Shown one piece after another: positions 25,439 through 35,534 of a DNA stretch of 64,000 bases (position 1 is the first letter of the stretch; each line of letters opens with the position of its first letter). The translations under genes and the position numbers were made by a program. The DNA comes from Paenibacillus sp. S150. GTDB taxonomy: Bacteria > Bacillota > Bacilli > Paenibacillales > Paenibacillaceae. The notes under the pieces are model-generated. The model was given only the letters and a program-made list of their open reading frames with translations, did not search any database and was not told the origin of the DNA. Where the stretch lies: positions 1 through 64,000 of the forward strand of contig NZ_JACBYI010000006.1 in NCBI RefSeq assembly GCF_019352175.1. The letters run 5' to 3'.

Positions 25439-27793
25439 ATGAAATCTTTATCCGTATTTACCAAGGACCTGGCTGCAGTGCTTAAGAAACCCAAGGTGCT
25501 GATACCAATGTTTGTCGTCCTGTTCATTCCGGTGCTGTACAGCGGCTTGTTCCTGAAGGCATTCTGGGACCCTTACGGCAAAATGAATGAACTGCCCGTC
25601 GCAGTCGTCAATGAAGATAAAGGCGCCGACTATGAAGGCACAAAGCTTGCTGCCGGGAATGATCTGGTGGAGGAGCTTAAGAAGACTGACGGGTTCAAAT
25701 GGAATTTTGTTACCCGGGCGCAGGCGGAGGCCGGCATGAAGGACGAGACCTATTATATGACGATTGTGGTCCCGGAAGATTTCTCCGCCAATGCAACCAC
25801 ACTGCTCGATGCCAACCCGCAGCCGGCCAGAATTATCTATGAGCCGAACGAAGGCTACAACTTTCTGGCCGGTCAAATCGGCGGTACCGCAGTGAAAGAT
25901 ATCAAGACTAAAGTATCTGCCAAAATTACGGAAGCCTATGCCACTTCCGTTTTTGACAAAATCACTGATATCGCCGGCGGCCTTGGCGAAGCGGGAGACG
26001 GCGCCGCCAAGATTGCAGACGGTGCCGCCAAGCTGGATGACGGCGCGCTCAAGCTGCAGGATAATCTGCTTGTGCTGACCGAGGGCACCGGCAAGCTGCT
26101 GGAGGGTGCAGCGCCGCTTACGCAGGGCGCGGCGGATCTGAACACCGGTGCAGCCGCCCTGCAGACCGGAAGCAGCACGCTGGCTGGCGGACTCCGGCAG
26201 CTGTCTGCAGCGCACAAGCAGCTTCAGGACGGAGCTGTACAGACGGCAGACGGCAGCAAACAGTTGAATGCCGGCCTGCAAAAGACGGCTGAAGGCGCAG
26301 CAGCGCTGCAGGCCGGTACGAAGTCGGCGGTGGATGGTACCGCCAAGCTCCAGGCCGGAACCCAGTCCGTTGTCGACGGCAGTGCGAAGCTGGAAGCGGG
26401 GCTGGCCTCTTCCGTCGACGGCAGCGCGAAGCTGGAGGAAGGGCTTAAGGCTTCGAAGGACGGCAGCGCGAAGGTAAGCGCGGGCGCCCAAGCGGTAGCA
26501 GCCGGCCTGCAGCAGCTGGCCCAATCGAACCCGCAGCTGGCGGCCAGCCCCGAGGTGCAGCAGCTGCTGGCGGCAAGCACAGCAGTCGCTCAAGGCACCG
26601 CACAGCTGGACCAGAGCCAGCAGCAGCTGCTTGAAGGCGCAGCAGCGCTGCACAGCGGGCAGGAACAGCTGGTGCAGGGGGCGGACCAGCTGCATGCCGG
26701 TTCGCAGCAGCTGGATGCCGGAGTCAGCCAGCTGCATGACGGGGCACAGCAGCTGAATGCCGGCAGCACCCAGCTGCTGCAGGGACAACAGCAGCTTCTG
26801 GCCGGAGCCGGAGCGCTGGAAACCGGCGGCAGCAAGCTTGCCGCCGGCATGCAGCAGTTCGGCGCGAAGCTGGATGAGGCTGCGGCAGGCGGCGCGAAGC
26901 TGGCCGCTGGCGGCACAGAGCTGGAAGCCGGAACAGCGAAGCTCTTGGATGGAGCCGGACAGCTCAGCAGCGGCCTTGGCTCAGTAGCAGACGGCTCGAA
27001 GCAGCTGAGTGATGGGGCCGGACAGCTTAAGGATGGACTCGGTGATCTGAAGGCAGGCTCCGGTGAGCTGGCTTCGAAGCTCGGCGATGCCGCTTCACAG
27101 ACCGGCTCGGTCAAGACAAGCGATGCGCTTGTCTCAATGTTCGCTCAGCCGGTACAGCTTGAAGAGAAGGAATTTACAACTGTAGCCAACTATGGTACAG
27201 GTTTTGCCCCTTATTTCCTGTCTCTTGGTTTGTTCGTAGGCGCACTCATCTGCACTATTGTCGTTCCAATGCGTGAATCCGAGGTGATCGGTGCCAGCCG
27301 GTTCAACCGTTTCATCAGCCGTACACTTACCTTCTCGATGATGAGTCTGCTCCAGTCCCTGATGGCTATTCTTATTGTTCTCTACGGACTTGGGCTGAAT
27401 GTACAGAATGTGCCGCTGTTCTATGCTTTTACCTTCATCACCAGCATCGCCTTCATGTGGATGATCCAAGCCATTGTTACCTGGATGGACCAACCCGGAC
27501 GGTTCGTCGTTATCGTCTTGCTGATCTTCCAATTAACAACAAGCGCAGGTACCTTCCCGCTTGAGCTGATTCCAGGCTGGATGAAGTTCTTCAATCCCCT
27601 GCTGCCCATGACTTACAGCGTAAGAGGATTTAAGGCAGTGATTTCCACCGGCGATTACAGCGTTATGTGGAGCGATGCCGGGCTGCTGGGGATTTACGGA
27701 ATTGTATTCCTCGCGTTTACCTTCACCTATTTCATAACCCGTGACCGGGATAGTGAAGTGGCCGTGAAAAATGAACAGGTAATGACCGTATAA
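25439..27793 (+). CDS. YhgE/Pip-family membrane protein
   Basis: 784 residues from the ATG at 25439, which has GAAGGAGAG upstream. The N-terminal YhgE/Pip domain has a membrane segment (VLIPMFVVLFIPVLYSGLFLKAFWDPYG) and VAVVNEDKGADYEG. About 430 residues of degenerate 7- and 11-residue repeats (GAAKLxDGA, GxxQLxAG, GSAKLExGL) then predict a very long extracellular helical rod. The C-terminal ABC-2-type permease part (FAPYFLSLGLFVGALICTIVVP onward) has five or six membrane helices. Relatives include phage-infection protein Pip and type VII secretion-associated proteins. Function is probably export or surface related. Regulated by the TetR protein next door. Confidence 0.88.
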   Translation: MKSLSVFTKDLAAVLKKPKVLIPMFVVLFIPVLYSGLFLKAFWDPYGKMNELPVAVVNEDKGADYEGTKLAAGNDLVEELKKTDGFKWNFVTRAQAEAGMKDETYYMTIVVPEDFSANATTLLDANPQPARIIYEPNEGYNFLAGQIGGTAVKDIKTKVSAKITEAYATSVFDKITDIAGGLGEAGDGAAKIADGAAKLDDGALKLQDNLLVLTEGTGKLLEGAAPLTQGAADLNTGAAALQTGSSTLAGGLRQLSAAHKQLQDGAVQTADGSKQLNAGLQKTAEGAAALQAGTKSAVDGTAKLQAGTQSVVDGSAKLEAGLASSVDGSAKLEEGLKASKDGSAKVSAGAQAVAAGLQQLAQSNPQLAASPEVQQLLAASTAVAQGTAQLDQSQQQLLEGAAALHSGQEQLVQGADQLHAGSQQLDAGVSQLHDGAQQLNAGSTQLLQGQQQLLAGAGALETGGSKLAAGMQQFGAKLDEAAAGGAKLAAGGTELEAGTAKLLDGAGQLSSGLGSVADGSKQLSDGAGQLKDGLGDLKAGSGELASKLGDAASQTGSVKTSDALVSMFAQPVQLEEKEFTTVANYGTGFAPYFLSLGLFVGALICTIVVPMRESEVIGASRFNRFISRTLTFSMMSLLQSLMAILIVLYGLGLNVQNVPLFYAFTFITSIAFMWMIQAIVTWMDQPGRFVVIVLLIFQLTTSAGTFPLELIPGWMKFFNPLLPMTYSVRGFKAVISTGDYSVMWSDAGLLGIYGIVFLAFTFTYFITRDRDSEVAVKNEQVMTV

Positions 27794-27817
27794 TTGAACG
27801 TTATTCATAGGTGAACA

Positions 27818-27852
27818 GCAAAAGAACGCCTCTTGCCGGGGCGTTCTTTTGT
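27818..27852 (+). terminator. Rho-independent terminator after the YhgE/Pip gene
   Basis: AAAAGAACGCC (27820-27830) pairs with GGCGTTCTTTT (27840-27850). Confidence 0.85.
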
Positions 27853-28272
27853 TATAGAGGCCAGAAACCGCCGCGCTTGGAGCCTTATTCAGCTGATCGA
27901 ATGCATGAATATCGTTTTGCAGCAATTTTTTCCTTGAATTCGTATTATGGAAGTGTTTTGCGTATTCAGGAATAAAAACAGGCCCAAAAGTGCCATGATT
28001 GTGTCAGGAAAATGAATGAAGCGTTTTCATTGAATAAGGTCTTATTCGCTAATCATGCATATTTATGCATTTCAAGGTTTTTTTACGCTTTTATTCGCTA
28101 AAGCTGTGACGCAAAAGCATTTGTTAATCGAACTCATAAAAAAGTTTAAATTGCGCTCATGTCAGGTCGATGATAAAATAATATAACCAATCTGCCTTGA
28201 ATATTTATTAAGTATTTCCACTGAAAAAATTTCCTGAAATCCGTTTATTTTATAATAGAAAGGTTGCGTACA
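27853..28272. promoter_or_regulatory. gltB upstream region with palindromes
   Basis: 420 bp without a gene. It holds GAATAA-GGTC-TTATTC (28032-28047), ATGCATA-TT-TATGCAT (28055-28070), and a direct repeat TTATTCGCTAA at about 28042 and 28091. These may be sites for nitrogen-responsive regulators. I could not match them to GltC or TnrA consensus, nor settle on one promoter. A TATAAT at 28251 lies too close to the start codon to be the main -10. Confidence 0.4.
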
Positions 28273-31200
28273 ATGAGACACACTGAACTGCCCGTCAAAC
28301 AGGGCCTGTACGATCCCCAGTTCGAAAAGGATGCCTGTGGCATGGGGTTTGTCGCCCATATTAAAGGCAAGCCGTCCCATGATATTGTAAGTAACGCTTT
28401 GACCATGCTTTTCAACATGGAGCATCGCGGCGGCCAGGGAGCCGAGCCAAATTCGGGTGACGGGGCCGGCATTATGCTGCAGATTCCGCACCGTTTCTTT
28501 TCCGGTGAAGCCGGCAGGCTGGGCTTTGAGCTGCCGGACCAGGGGCATTACGGCGTGGGCATGATCTTTTTGTCTCATAACGAGGAGATCCGGGCCCGCC
28601 ATGAGGCGCTCCTGAGCGAGATTATCGCCGAAGAAGGCCAGGAGGTGCTCGGCTACCGCGATGTGCCTACCTATGACGAGATGCTGGGCAAGACTGCCAA
28701 GGCGGCCAAGCCTTACGTGCGCCAGGTTTTCATCGGACGTTCCGAAGGCATTAAGGATGATCTGGCCTTTGAGCGCAAGCTGTACGTTATCCGCAAGCGC
28801 GCCGAGCTGTCCATCCGCTACGGCGGTGCTGAAGAGGGCGAATCGTTTTACGTGCCAAGCATGTCCTGTCGAAAGATCGTATACAAAGGCATGCTGACCA
28901 CTGTGCAGGTAGGCCAGTTCTATCTGGATCTGCAGGATGAGTCGTTCGAGTCGGCAATTGCGCTTGTCCATTCCCGTTTCAGCACCAACACGTTCCCGAG
29001 CTGGGAGCGCGCCCATCCGTACCGTTTCATGATCCACAACGGAGAGATCAACACTTTGCGCGGCAATGTGAACTGGATGCACGCGCGCCAGTCGCTGTTC
29101 AAGAGTGAGGTGTTTGGAGAAGACCTGGGCAAGATCAAGCCGGTGGTGAATCCAGACGGCTCGGACACCGCGATGTTCGACAACACCTTCGAGTTCCTCT
29201 ACCTCAGCGGGCGTTCGCTGCCGCATGTAGCCATGATGATGGTTCCCGAGCCCTGGAGCAACCATGACAGCATGGACGAGAAAAAGAAGGCATTCTATGA
29301 ATACCACAGCACACTGATGGAGCCATGGGACGGACCGGCTGCCATGGGCTTCACCGACGGCGTGCAAATCGGTGCGATTCTTGACCGCAACGGTCTCCGC
29401 CCTTCGCGTTATTATGTAACCAAAGATGATTTGATTATTTTATCCTCGGAAGCGGGAGTACTTGATATTCCGGCGGAGGATGTACTATACAAAGACCGTT
29501 TAAGACCGGGCCGCATGCTGCTGGTGGATACGAATCAGGGACGGATCATTTCCGACGAAGAGGTTAAAGCCGCCATCGCGTCCGAGCAGCCTTACCGCGA
29601 ATGGCTGGATGAGCATCTGATTAGCCTTGACGAGCTTCCGGATGCGCCTGAGCTGCCAAATCCGAAGCACGACAATGTGCAGCAGCTGCAGCAGTCCTTC
29701 GGGTATACCTTTGAAGATCTGCGCAAGGTGCTGGAGCCGATGGCTTCCACCGGTGCCGAAGCCGTAGGCTCGATGGGCTATGACGCCCCGCTGGCAGTGC
29801 TGTCGGACCGGCCGCAGCGGCTCTACAACTATTTTAAACAAATGTTCGCGCAGGTAACCAACCCGCCGATCGATGCGATCCGTGAAGAACTGGTTACCTC
29901 CACGGCGACAACCATCGGACCTGAGCGCAACCTGCTCAAGCCGGAACCGGAGAGCTGCCGGCAGATTTCACTGGATTCACCGATCCTGTCCAATGAGGAT
30001 TTCGCGAAGATCCGCCATGTCCGCCGCGCAGGCTTCAAGTCAATGTCGATTCCGATTCTGTTCCCGGCTGAGCTTGGTGCGGAAGGGTTGCGCATCGCGC
30101 TGGAGCGGATGAATGAGGCTGCCGACCGCGTCATGGCCAAGGGACATAACATTCTTATTCTGTCCGACCGTGGCGTAGACCGTGAGAATGCCGCGATTCC
30201 GGCACTGCTCGCCGTTTCAAGCCTGCATCACCATCTGATCCGCTCGGGAACACGCACCAAGGTCAGTATCCTGCTGGAGTCCGGCGAACCGCGCGAAGTG
30301 CATCATTATGCGCTGCTGCTTGGATATGGTGTAAGTGCGGTCAATCCGTATCTTGCCTTTGAGAGTCTGGATGACATGATCGGCCAAGGCCTGCTGCGCG
30401 GAATCTCGCATGAGAAGGCTGTGAAGAATTATATTAAGGCTGCGACGAAGAGCGTAGTTAAAATCCTGTCCAAAATGGGCATCTCGACGATTCAATCCTA
30501 CCGGGGCGCACAGATTTTCGAAGCTGTCGGCCTTAATGCGGAGTTTGTGGACCGTTACTTCACCTGGACGCCTTCCCGCATTGGCGGCATTGGCCTGGAA
30601 GAAGTGGCCGCTGAGGCACTTGCCCATCATAGCCGCGCCTTCACCGACAAGGACGGCAATGACAAGGTGCTGGATTCCGGCGGTGAATATCAATGGCGCA
30701 GCGACGGGGAAGATCATCTGTTCAACCCGCAGACGATTCATATGCTCCAGCACTCCGTACGGAGCGGCGATTACGCTCTGTATAAGAAATACGCTGCGCT
30801 TGTGCAAGGCGAGAGCGAGAAGCACCAGACCCTGCGCTCCATGCTGCAGTTCAAGCCTGCGAATTCACCGGTTCCGCTGGATGAGGTTGAATCCGCAGAA
30901 TCCATCATGAAACGCTTCAAGACAGGTGCGATGTCCTTCGGCTCCATCAGCAAGGAAGCGCATGAGACGCTGGCGGTTGCCATGAACCGCATCGGCGGCA
31001 AGAGCAACACCGGCGAAGGCGGCGAAGATCCGGCCCGCTTTATTCCGGACAGCAACGGCGATTCCCGCCGCAGTGCGATTAAGCAGGTGGCGTCGGGACG
31101 GTTCGGGGTGACCTCGAATTATCTGGTCAACGCCGACGAGATTCAGATCAAGATGGCGCAGGGGGCCAAGCCGGGTGAAGGCGGACAGCTTCCGGGGCGC

Positions 31201-32868
31201 AAGGTATATCCTTGGGTTGCCGAAGTGCGCGGTTCCACAGCGGGTGTGGGTCTGATCTCGCCGCCTCCGCACCATGATATTTACTCTATTGAGGATCTGG
31301 CAGAGCTGATCTATGATCTGAAGAACGCCAATCCGCGTGCCAATATTAACGTTAAGCTCGTGTCTGAGGTCGGTGTCGGAACCATCGCCGCCGGGGTAGC
31401 CAAAGGCCGTGCCGATATTATCCTGATCAGCGGCTATGACGGCGGTACCGGCGCATCGCCGATGAACTCCATCCGCCATGCCGGCCTGCCTTGGGAGCTG
31501 GGTCTGGCCGAGACCCATCAGACCTTGATGCTGAACAATCTGCGGGACCGTGTTGTGCTGGAAACGGACGGCAAAATGCTCAGCGGACGCGATCTGGCCG
31601 TTGCTGTCCTGCTGGGTGCTGAAGAATACGGATTCGCCACTGCACCGCTGGTTGCTGTAGGCTGCATTATGATGCGGGTATGTCAAATGGATACCTGTCC
31701 GGTCGGTGTAGCCACACAGAATCCTGAGCTGCGCAAGAACTTTACCGGCGATCCGCAGCATGTCGTGAATTTCATGACCTTTGTGGCTCAGGATCTCCGT
31801 GAGATTATGGCGGAGCTTGGCTTCCGCACCATCCAGGAAATGGTCGGCCGTACAGACTGTCTTGATGCCGTCAAGGCTTCAAGCCACTGGAAGAAGAAGG
31901 GCGTGGATTTGAGCAGCCTGCTGCATACTCCTGCTATGCCGGAAGGAAGCACGCGCTTCAACAGCCAACGCCAGAATCATGGCCTCGAAGAAACATTGGA
32001 TGTGTCGAAGCTGCTGGAATTGGCCGCGCCGGCTCTGGAATCCGGCACTGTGGTTGAAGCCTCCCTGCCGATTACGAACGTCAACCGGGCGGTTGGAACG
32101 ATTCTGGGCAGTGAGCTGACACGCAAATATGGTGCAGCAGGTCTGCCGGATGATACAATCCGCCTGCATTTCACCGGTTCGGCCGGACAGAGTCTGGGTG
32201 CGTTTGTGCCGAAGGGGATCACGATCACCGTTGAAGGCGACTCCAATGACTACGTCGGCAAAGGACTCTCCGGAGGCAAGCTGATCATTAAGCCGTCCCC
32301 CAAGGCGACCTTTGCCGCCGAGGACAATATCATTATCGGGAACACGGCGCTGTACGGGGCTACCGGCGGTGAGGCTTATATCAGCGGAATTGCCGGGGAA
32401 AGATTCGCTGTCCGCAACTCCGGCGCGAATGTTGTTGTTGAAGGCGTGGGCGACCACGGCTGCGAATACATGACCGGCGGCCGTGTGGTTGTGCTTGGCG
32501 CAACCGGACGCAACTTCGCGGCAGGCATGTCGGGCGGTATCGCCTATGTGTACGATCCGGATAACTCGTTTATCAAGCGCTGCAACCTGGAGATGGTTCT
32601 TCTGGAGCGCGTGGAAGAGCCTGATGAAATTACTGAGCTGCAGAGGCTGATTATCCGCCATACCGAGCTTACAGGCAGCAATGCCGGACAACGCATCCTT
32701 GAGGCTTGGGATGAAGCCCTGCCGAAATTCGCCCGTGTCATTCCGAAGGATTACAAACGGATGATGGAGCAGATCCGGAAGGTAGAGCAGGCCGGTCTGA
32801 CCGGCGAGGCTGCCCTGATGGCTGCGTTTGAAGCGAATATGCGCGAGCTTGCCCGTGTCGGCGGCTAA
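28273..32868 (+). CDS. gltB: Glutamate synthase large subunit
   Basis: 1531 residues from the ATG at 28273, which has AAAGG upstream; the TTG at 28264 is less likely. The N-terminal glutamine amidotransferase starts after a propeptide, with catalytic Cys22 in KDACGMGF. A central domain and the FMN/TIM-barrel synthase domain follow ([58 protein letters not shown]). The 3Fe-4S cluster cysteines appear as C-x5-C-x4-C around [12 protein letters not shown]. The C-terminal GXGXG beta-helix ends it. It makes two glutamates from glutamine and 2-oxoglutarate. The small subunit gene gltD is not adjacent. Called gltA in B. subtilis naming. Confidence 0.96.
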   Translation: MRHTELPVKQGLYDPQFEKDACGMGFVAHIKGKPSHDIVSNALTMLFNMEHRGGQGAEPNSGDGAGIMLQIPHRFFSGEAGRLGFELPDQGHYGVGMIFLSHNEEIRARHEALLSEIIAEEGQEVLGYRDVPTYDEMLGKTAKAAKPYVRQVFIGRSEGIKDDLAFERKLYVIRKRAELSIRYGGAEEGESFYVPSMSCRKIVYKGMLTTVQVGQFYLDLQDESFESAIALVHSRFSTNTFPSWERAHPYRFMIHNGEINTLRGNVNWMHARQSLFKSEVFGEDLGKIKPVVNPDGSDTAMFDNTFEFLYLSGRSLPHVAMMMVPEPWSNHDSMDEKKKAFYEYHSTLMEPWDGPAAMGFTDGVQIGAILDRNGLRPSRYYVTKDDLIILSSEAGVLDIPAEDVLYKDRLRPGRMLLVDTNQGRIISDEEVKAAIASEQPYREWLDEHLISLDELPDAPELPNPKHDNVQQLQQSFGYTFEDLRKVLEPMASTGAEAVGSMGYDAPLAVLSDRPQRLYNYFKQMFAQVTNPPIDAIREELVTSTATTIGPERNLLKPEPESCRQISLDSPILSNEDFAKIRHVRRAGFKSMSIPILFPAELGAEGLRIALERMNEAADRVMAKGHNILILSDRGVDRENAAIPALLAVSSLHHHLIRSGTRTKVSILLESGEPREVHHYALLLGYGVSAVNPYLAFESLDDMIGQGLLRGISHEKAVKNYIKAATKSVVKILSKMGISTIQSYRGAQIFEAVGLNAEFVDRYFTWTPSRIGGIGLEEVAAEALAHHSRAFTDKDGNDKVLDSGGEYQWRSDGEDHLFNPQTIHMLQHSVRSGDYALYKKYAALVQGESEKHQTLRSMLQFKPANSPVPLDEVESAESIMKRFKTGAMSFGSISKEAHETLAVAMNRIGGKSNTGEGGEDPARFIPDSNGDSRRSAIKQVASGRFGVTSNYLVNADEIQIKMAQGAKPGEGGQLPGRKVYPWVAEVRGSTAGVGLISPPPHHDIYSIEDLAELIYDLKNANPRANINVKLVSEVGVGTIAAGVAKGRADIILISGYDGGTGASPMNSIRHAGLPWELGLAETHQTLMLNNLRDRVVLETDGKMLSGRDLAVAVLLGAEEYGFATAPLVAVGCIMMRVCQMDTCPVGVATQNPELRKNFTGDPQHVVNFMTFVAQDLREIMAELGFRTIQEMVGRTDCLDAVKASSHWKKKGVDLSSLLHTPAMPEGSTRFNSQRQNHGLEETLDVSKLLELAAPALESGTVVEASLPITNVNRAVGTILGSELTRKYGAAGLPDDTIRLHFTGSAGQSLGAFVPKGITITVEGDSNDYVGKGLSGGKLIIKPSPKATFAAEDNIIIGNTALYGATGGEAYISGIAGERFAVRNSGANVVVEGVGDHGCEYMTGGRVVVLGATGRNFAAGMSGGIAYVYDPDNSFIKRCNLEMVLLERVEEPDEITELQRLIIRHTELTGSNAGQRILEAWDEALPKFARVIPKDYKRMMEQIRKVEQAGLTGEAALMAAFEANMRELARVGG

Positions 32869-32910
32869 CCGCGAGCGCATTCGAAATAGTTAAGAATGGT
32901 ACAACAAACC

Positions 32911-32955
32911 AAGGGACAACAGTCCCTCCTTAACCGGAGGGAGGTTGTCCCTTTT
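32911..32955 (+). terminator. Rho-independent terminator after gltB
   Basis: AAGGGACAAC (32911-32920) with inner CCCTCC pairs with GGAGGG and GTTGTCCCTT (32944-32953), followed by TT. Confidence 0.88.
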
Positions 32956-33250
32956 ACTTTTGCTGCATTTTTTTCCGCTTTTCAGGAAAAAGGGAAGTTG
33001 TGGTAGAATAAAAACCATATAAAATGAATTGATAAAAAATGAAGGTGAAAGTAATGGAGGGGAAGTTTGAAACCGGAGGAGCGAATGCGACCGCCTTTGT
33101 CTGCGGATTTCAACCGTGAACAGCGGTACAAATTGAAGAAATCTGCGGACAATAGCGGCCGGAGGTCCAAACATTCACCGCAGTTACGGCCAACACCTCA
33201 ATTGGAAGCTCATGCTCATTTTATATCCCCCGACGAAAGGAAGCGAAACC
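32956..33250. other. Leader region before the ABC exporter genes
   Basis: Non-coding. It holds several GGAGG-like strings followed by short frames of under 30 codons (for example from 33039), none convincing. No clear promoter was identified. Confidence 0.35.
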
Positions 33251-34177
33251 ATGCCGAATATGGCAGAAGTGGTGAAGCCCGTAGCCAGCCTGATGGGTGT
33301 AACCAAAAAGATCGGCAGCAAAACGCTGGTCAGCGACTTGACGCTTGACATCCCGCCCGGTCAAATCTTTGGATTCCTTGGACCGAATGGCGCCGGCAAA
33401 ACAACCACCATCCGCATGATGGTCGGATTGATCTCCATCAGCCGAGGGGATATCCTGATTTGCGGCCGCAGCATTAAAGACCATTTTGAAGAAGCGGTTG
33501 CCAATATTGGTGCTATCGTGGAGAATCCGGAGATGTACAAGTTCCTGACCGGGTATCAGAATCTGCGCCAGTATGCGCGTATGGTGCCGGGCGTGGACCA
33601 GAAGCGCATTCATGAGGTGGTTGAGCTGGTTGGACTGGGCCAGCGGATTCATGACAAGGTGAAGACCTATTCGCTGGGGATGCGCCAGCGGCTGGGCGTG
33701 GCCCAGGCACTGCTGCACCGTCCGAAGCTGCTGATTCTGGATGAGCCAACGAACGGGCTTGATCCGCAGGGGATTCGGGAGCTGCGCGACTATTTGCGCC
33801 GTCTGTGCCAGGAGGAAGGGACCACAGTATTCGTTTCCAGCCATTTGCTGTCCGAGATGGAGCTGATGTGCGACACGGTGGCGATTATCCAGAATGGCAA
33901 GCTGATTGATGTGAAACAGCTTAAGGCTGTAGGCGCTGAATTGCCGCCGGCCCGCGAGACGCTGTTTGAGGTCAGTGACCCCGAAGCGGCACTGGCTCTG
34001 CTGGGAAGCGGGAAGCTGCAGGATGGAGGAATTGCCGTCGCCGCAGACCGTGAAGCCATCGCCGAGCTGAATGCGAAGCTGGTAGCGGGCGGGATTAAAG
34101 TATACGGCATCAGAGTATTGTCCCGTTCACTGGAGGATCAATTCCTGGAAATCACCGGAGGTGAAGGCATTGGGTAA
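33251..34177 (+). CDS. ABC transporter ATP-binding protein (ABC-2 exporter type)
   Basis: 308 residues from the ATG at 33251, with GAAAGGAAG upstream. Walker A is GPNGAGKTTT, the signature is YSLGMRQRLGVAQAL, Walker B is LLILDEPTNGLD, and the switch is FVSSHLLSEME. The C-terminal 80 residues form the accessory domain common in drug/bacitracin-type (CcmA/NatA-like) exporters. It overlaps the downstream permease gene, so the two form one exporter. Substrate not predictable. Confidence 0.92.
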   Translation: MPNMAEVVKPVASLMGVTKKIGSKTLVSDLTLDIPPGQIFGFLGPNGAGKTTTIRMMVGLISISRGDILICGRSIKDHFEEAVANIGAIVENPEMYKFLTGYQNLRQYARMVPGVDQKRIHEVVELVGLGQRIHDKVKTYSLGMRQRLGVAQALLHRPKLLILDEPTNGLDPQGIRELRDYLRRLCQEEGTTVFVSSHLLSEMELMCDTVAIIQNGKLIDVKQLKAVGAELPPARETLFEVSDPEAALALLGSGKLQDGGIAVAADREAIAELNAKLVAGGIKVYGIRVLSRSLEDQFLEITGGEGIG

Positions 34178-34955
34178 TTTCGCAGCTCTCATACATAATG
34201 AGAACGTCAAAATCTACAGCCGTGCGCGCACATGGATTATGCTGATTATTCTGGCGGTGATGAGCGCGCTGTTTCCTGCGCTGTTCTATTTCACCAGCAG
34301 TGATACCTCCACAATGGAGCTGTGGAACAGCTTTCAAATGACCGTGAGTGTTGCTTTTTTCCTGAATACGATATTTACCGTCGTCATTGCCTCCGACTCC
34401 GTAGCCGGCGAATTTTCCTGGGGGACGATTAAACTGCTGCTGATCCGCCCTTGGAGCCGTTCCAAAATACTGCTGTCCAAATACATTTCCCTAATCCTGT
34501 TCAGCCTGCTGAGCACTGCTGTACTGATCGTATTCGGATATGTGTCGGCGCTTATATTCTCCTCTCCGTCCGGCTCCGGCGGAGCTTCAATGTCGGAATG
34601 GAGTCCGGCTGAATACACCTTCCTGGGTATCTTATGCAGCTATGCCGAGCTGTTTGTGACCGCTGCGCTGGCCTTTATGGTCTCCAGTGTTTTCCGCGCA
34701 AGCGGACTGGCGATCGGACTGTCGCTGTTCATTATGTTTGCCAAGGATATCATTACCCTGATCTTCAGCCCAGAACGTTATGTGTGGGCTAAATATCTGA
34801 TCTTCACCCATATGGATCTGCATGGTTATCTCCTGACAGACAAGGGTCCGGGAGGGGCCACGCTGGGCTTCTCCCTCGCGGTGCTTGCCGTCTATTATCT
34901 TATATTCATGCTGGTATCCTGGATTGTATTCCGTAAAAGAGACGTCGCAGCGTAA
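34170..34955 (+). CDS. ABC-2 family permease
   Basis: About 261 residues. The TTG at 34170 is favoured because GGAGGTG (34157-34163) then lies six bases upstream; a GTG at 34161 overlaps that site. Six hydrophobic segments: TWIMLIILAVMSALFPALFYFTS, then around NTIFTVVIASDSVAGEFSWGTIKLLLIRPWSRSKILLSKY, which is the typical ABC-2 loop, and further helices to the end. Partner of the ATPase that it overlaps by 8 nt. The exported compound is unknown. Confidence 0.88.
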   Translation: MGNFAALIHNENVKIYSRARTWIMLIILAVMSALFPALFYFTSSDTSTMELWNSFQMTVSVAFFLNTIFTVVIASDSVAGEFSWGTIKLLLIRPWSRSKILLSKYISLILFSLLSTAVLIVFGYVSALIFSSPSGSGGASMSEWSPAEYTFLGILCSYAELFVTAALAFMVSSVFRASGLAIGLSLFIMFAKDIITLIFSPERYVWAKYLIFTHMDLHGYLLTDKGPGGATLGFSLAVLAVYYLIFMLVSWIVFRKRDVAA

Positions 34956-34968
34956 AGGCTGTTGCTCT

Positions 34969-35418
34969 TTAGCCGGCTTCAAGGCTGTTCTGCGCTTTGG
35001 AGCCGCGTTTGCCCGCCTTGTCCGTATTCTCATTAATATGAAGTCCGCCTGCTTTTTCCGTGGCGGGCTCTTCGGTCATGGCAACGGAGCCGTTCAGCAC
35101 ACTGCCTTCCATAATGTTTAAGGAGCCGGCCACAATATTGCCGTGCAGCCGTCCGGTGCCTGTCAGTGTCAGCCTCTGGCCGGCAATAACATCGCCATAG
35201 ACCTTGCCCGCAATGATAATGTCCTGTGCTTTGATGCTGGAACGGGCGGTTCCCTGTTCGCCCACAGTGACGGTGCCCAGGCAATTGATTTCCCCGGTGA
35301 AATTGCCCTCAATCCGCAAATTGGTGTCGCAGTGCACCTTGCCCTCAAGTGTGCCGCCATGCCCGATAAGCGAGTCAGTGGCCTTGACCGGCGCGTGCTG
35401 CTTATTCTTGCTCCACAT
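34969..35418 (-). CDS. Bactofilin-family polymer-forming protein
   Basis: 149 residues. The central bactofilin beta-helix shows DSLIGHGGTLEGKVHCDTNLRIEGNFTGEI, then regular turns with G-x-V-x-G-D-V and LTGTGRLHGNIVAGSLNIMEGSVLNGSV. The termini are disordered and charged, as usual. Bactofilins form cytoplasmic filaments involved in shape, motility or wall-enzyme placement. AGGAGG precedes the ATG. The upstream gene on the same strand is an M23 peptidase; bactofilin-M23 pairs are a known recurring arrangement, suggesting they act together on the wall. Confidence 0.9.
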   Translation of the reverse strand: MWSKNKQHAPVKATDSLIGHGGTLEGKVHCDTNLRIEGNFTGEINCLGTVTVGEQGTARSSIKAQDIIIAGKVYGDVIAGQRLTLTGTGRLHGNIVAGSLNIMEGSVLNGSVAMTEEPATEKAGGLHINENTDKAGKRGSKAQNSLEAG

Positions 35419-35534
35419 GCAATCAACCTCCTAATTTTTTGAGTATTTTCTCCGTTGATTCAGCTGCACACAAAAATCATTCCGGAAGCAGAAGACCGTG
35501 TGTTGTTATTCAAATCCAGCATGTTCTGTACAGC

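Noticed and set aside
25448..26788. 446-codon frame antisense to the YhgE/Pip gene
   Set aside because: Leu/Gln/Arg-rich shadow of the GA repeats on the coding strand.
33039..33119. Small gene between gltB and the ABC exporter
   Set aside because: 26 codons with no conservation signal that I can see.
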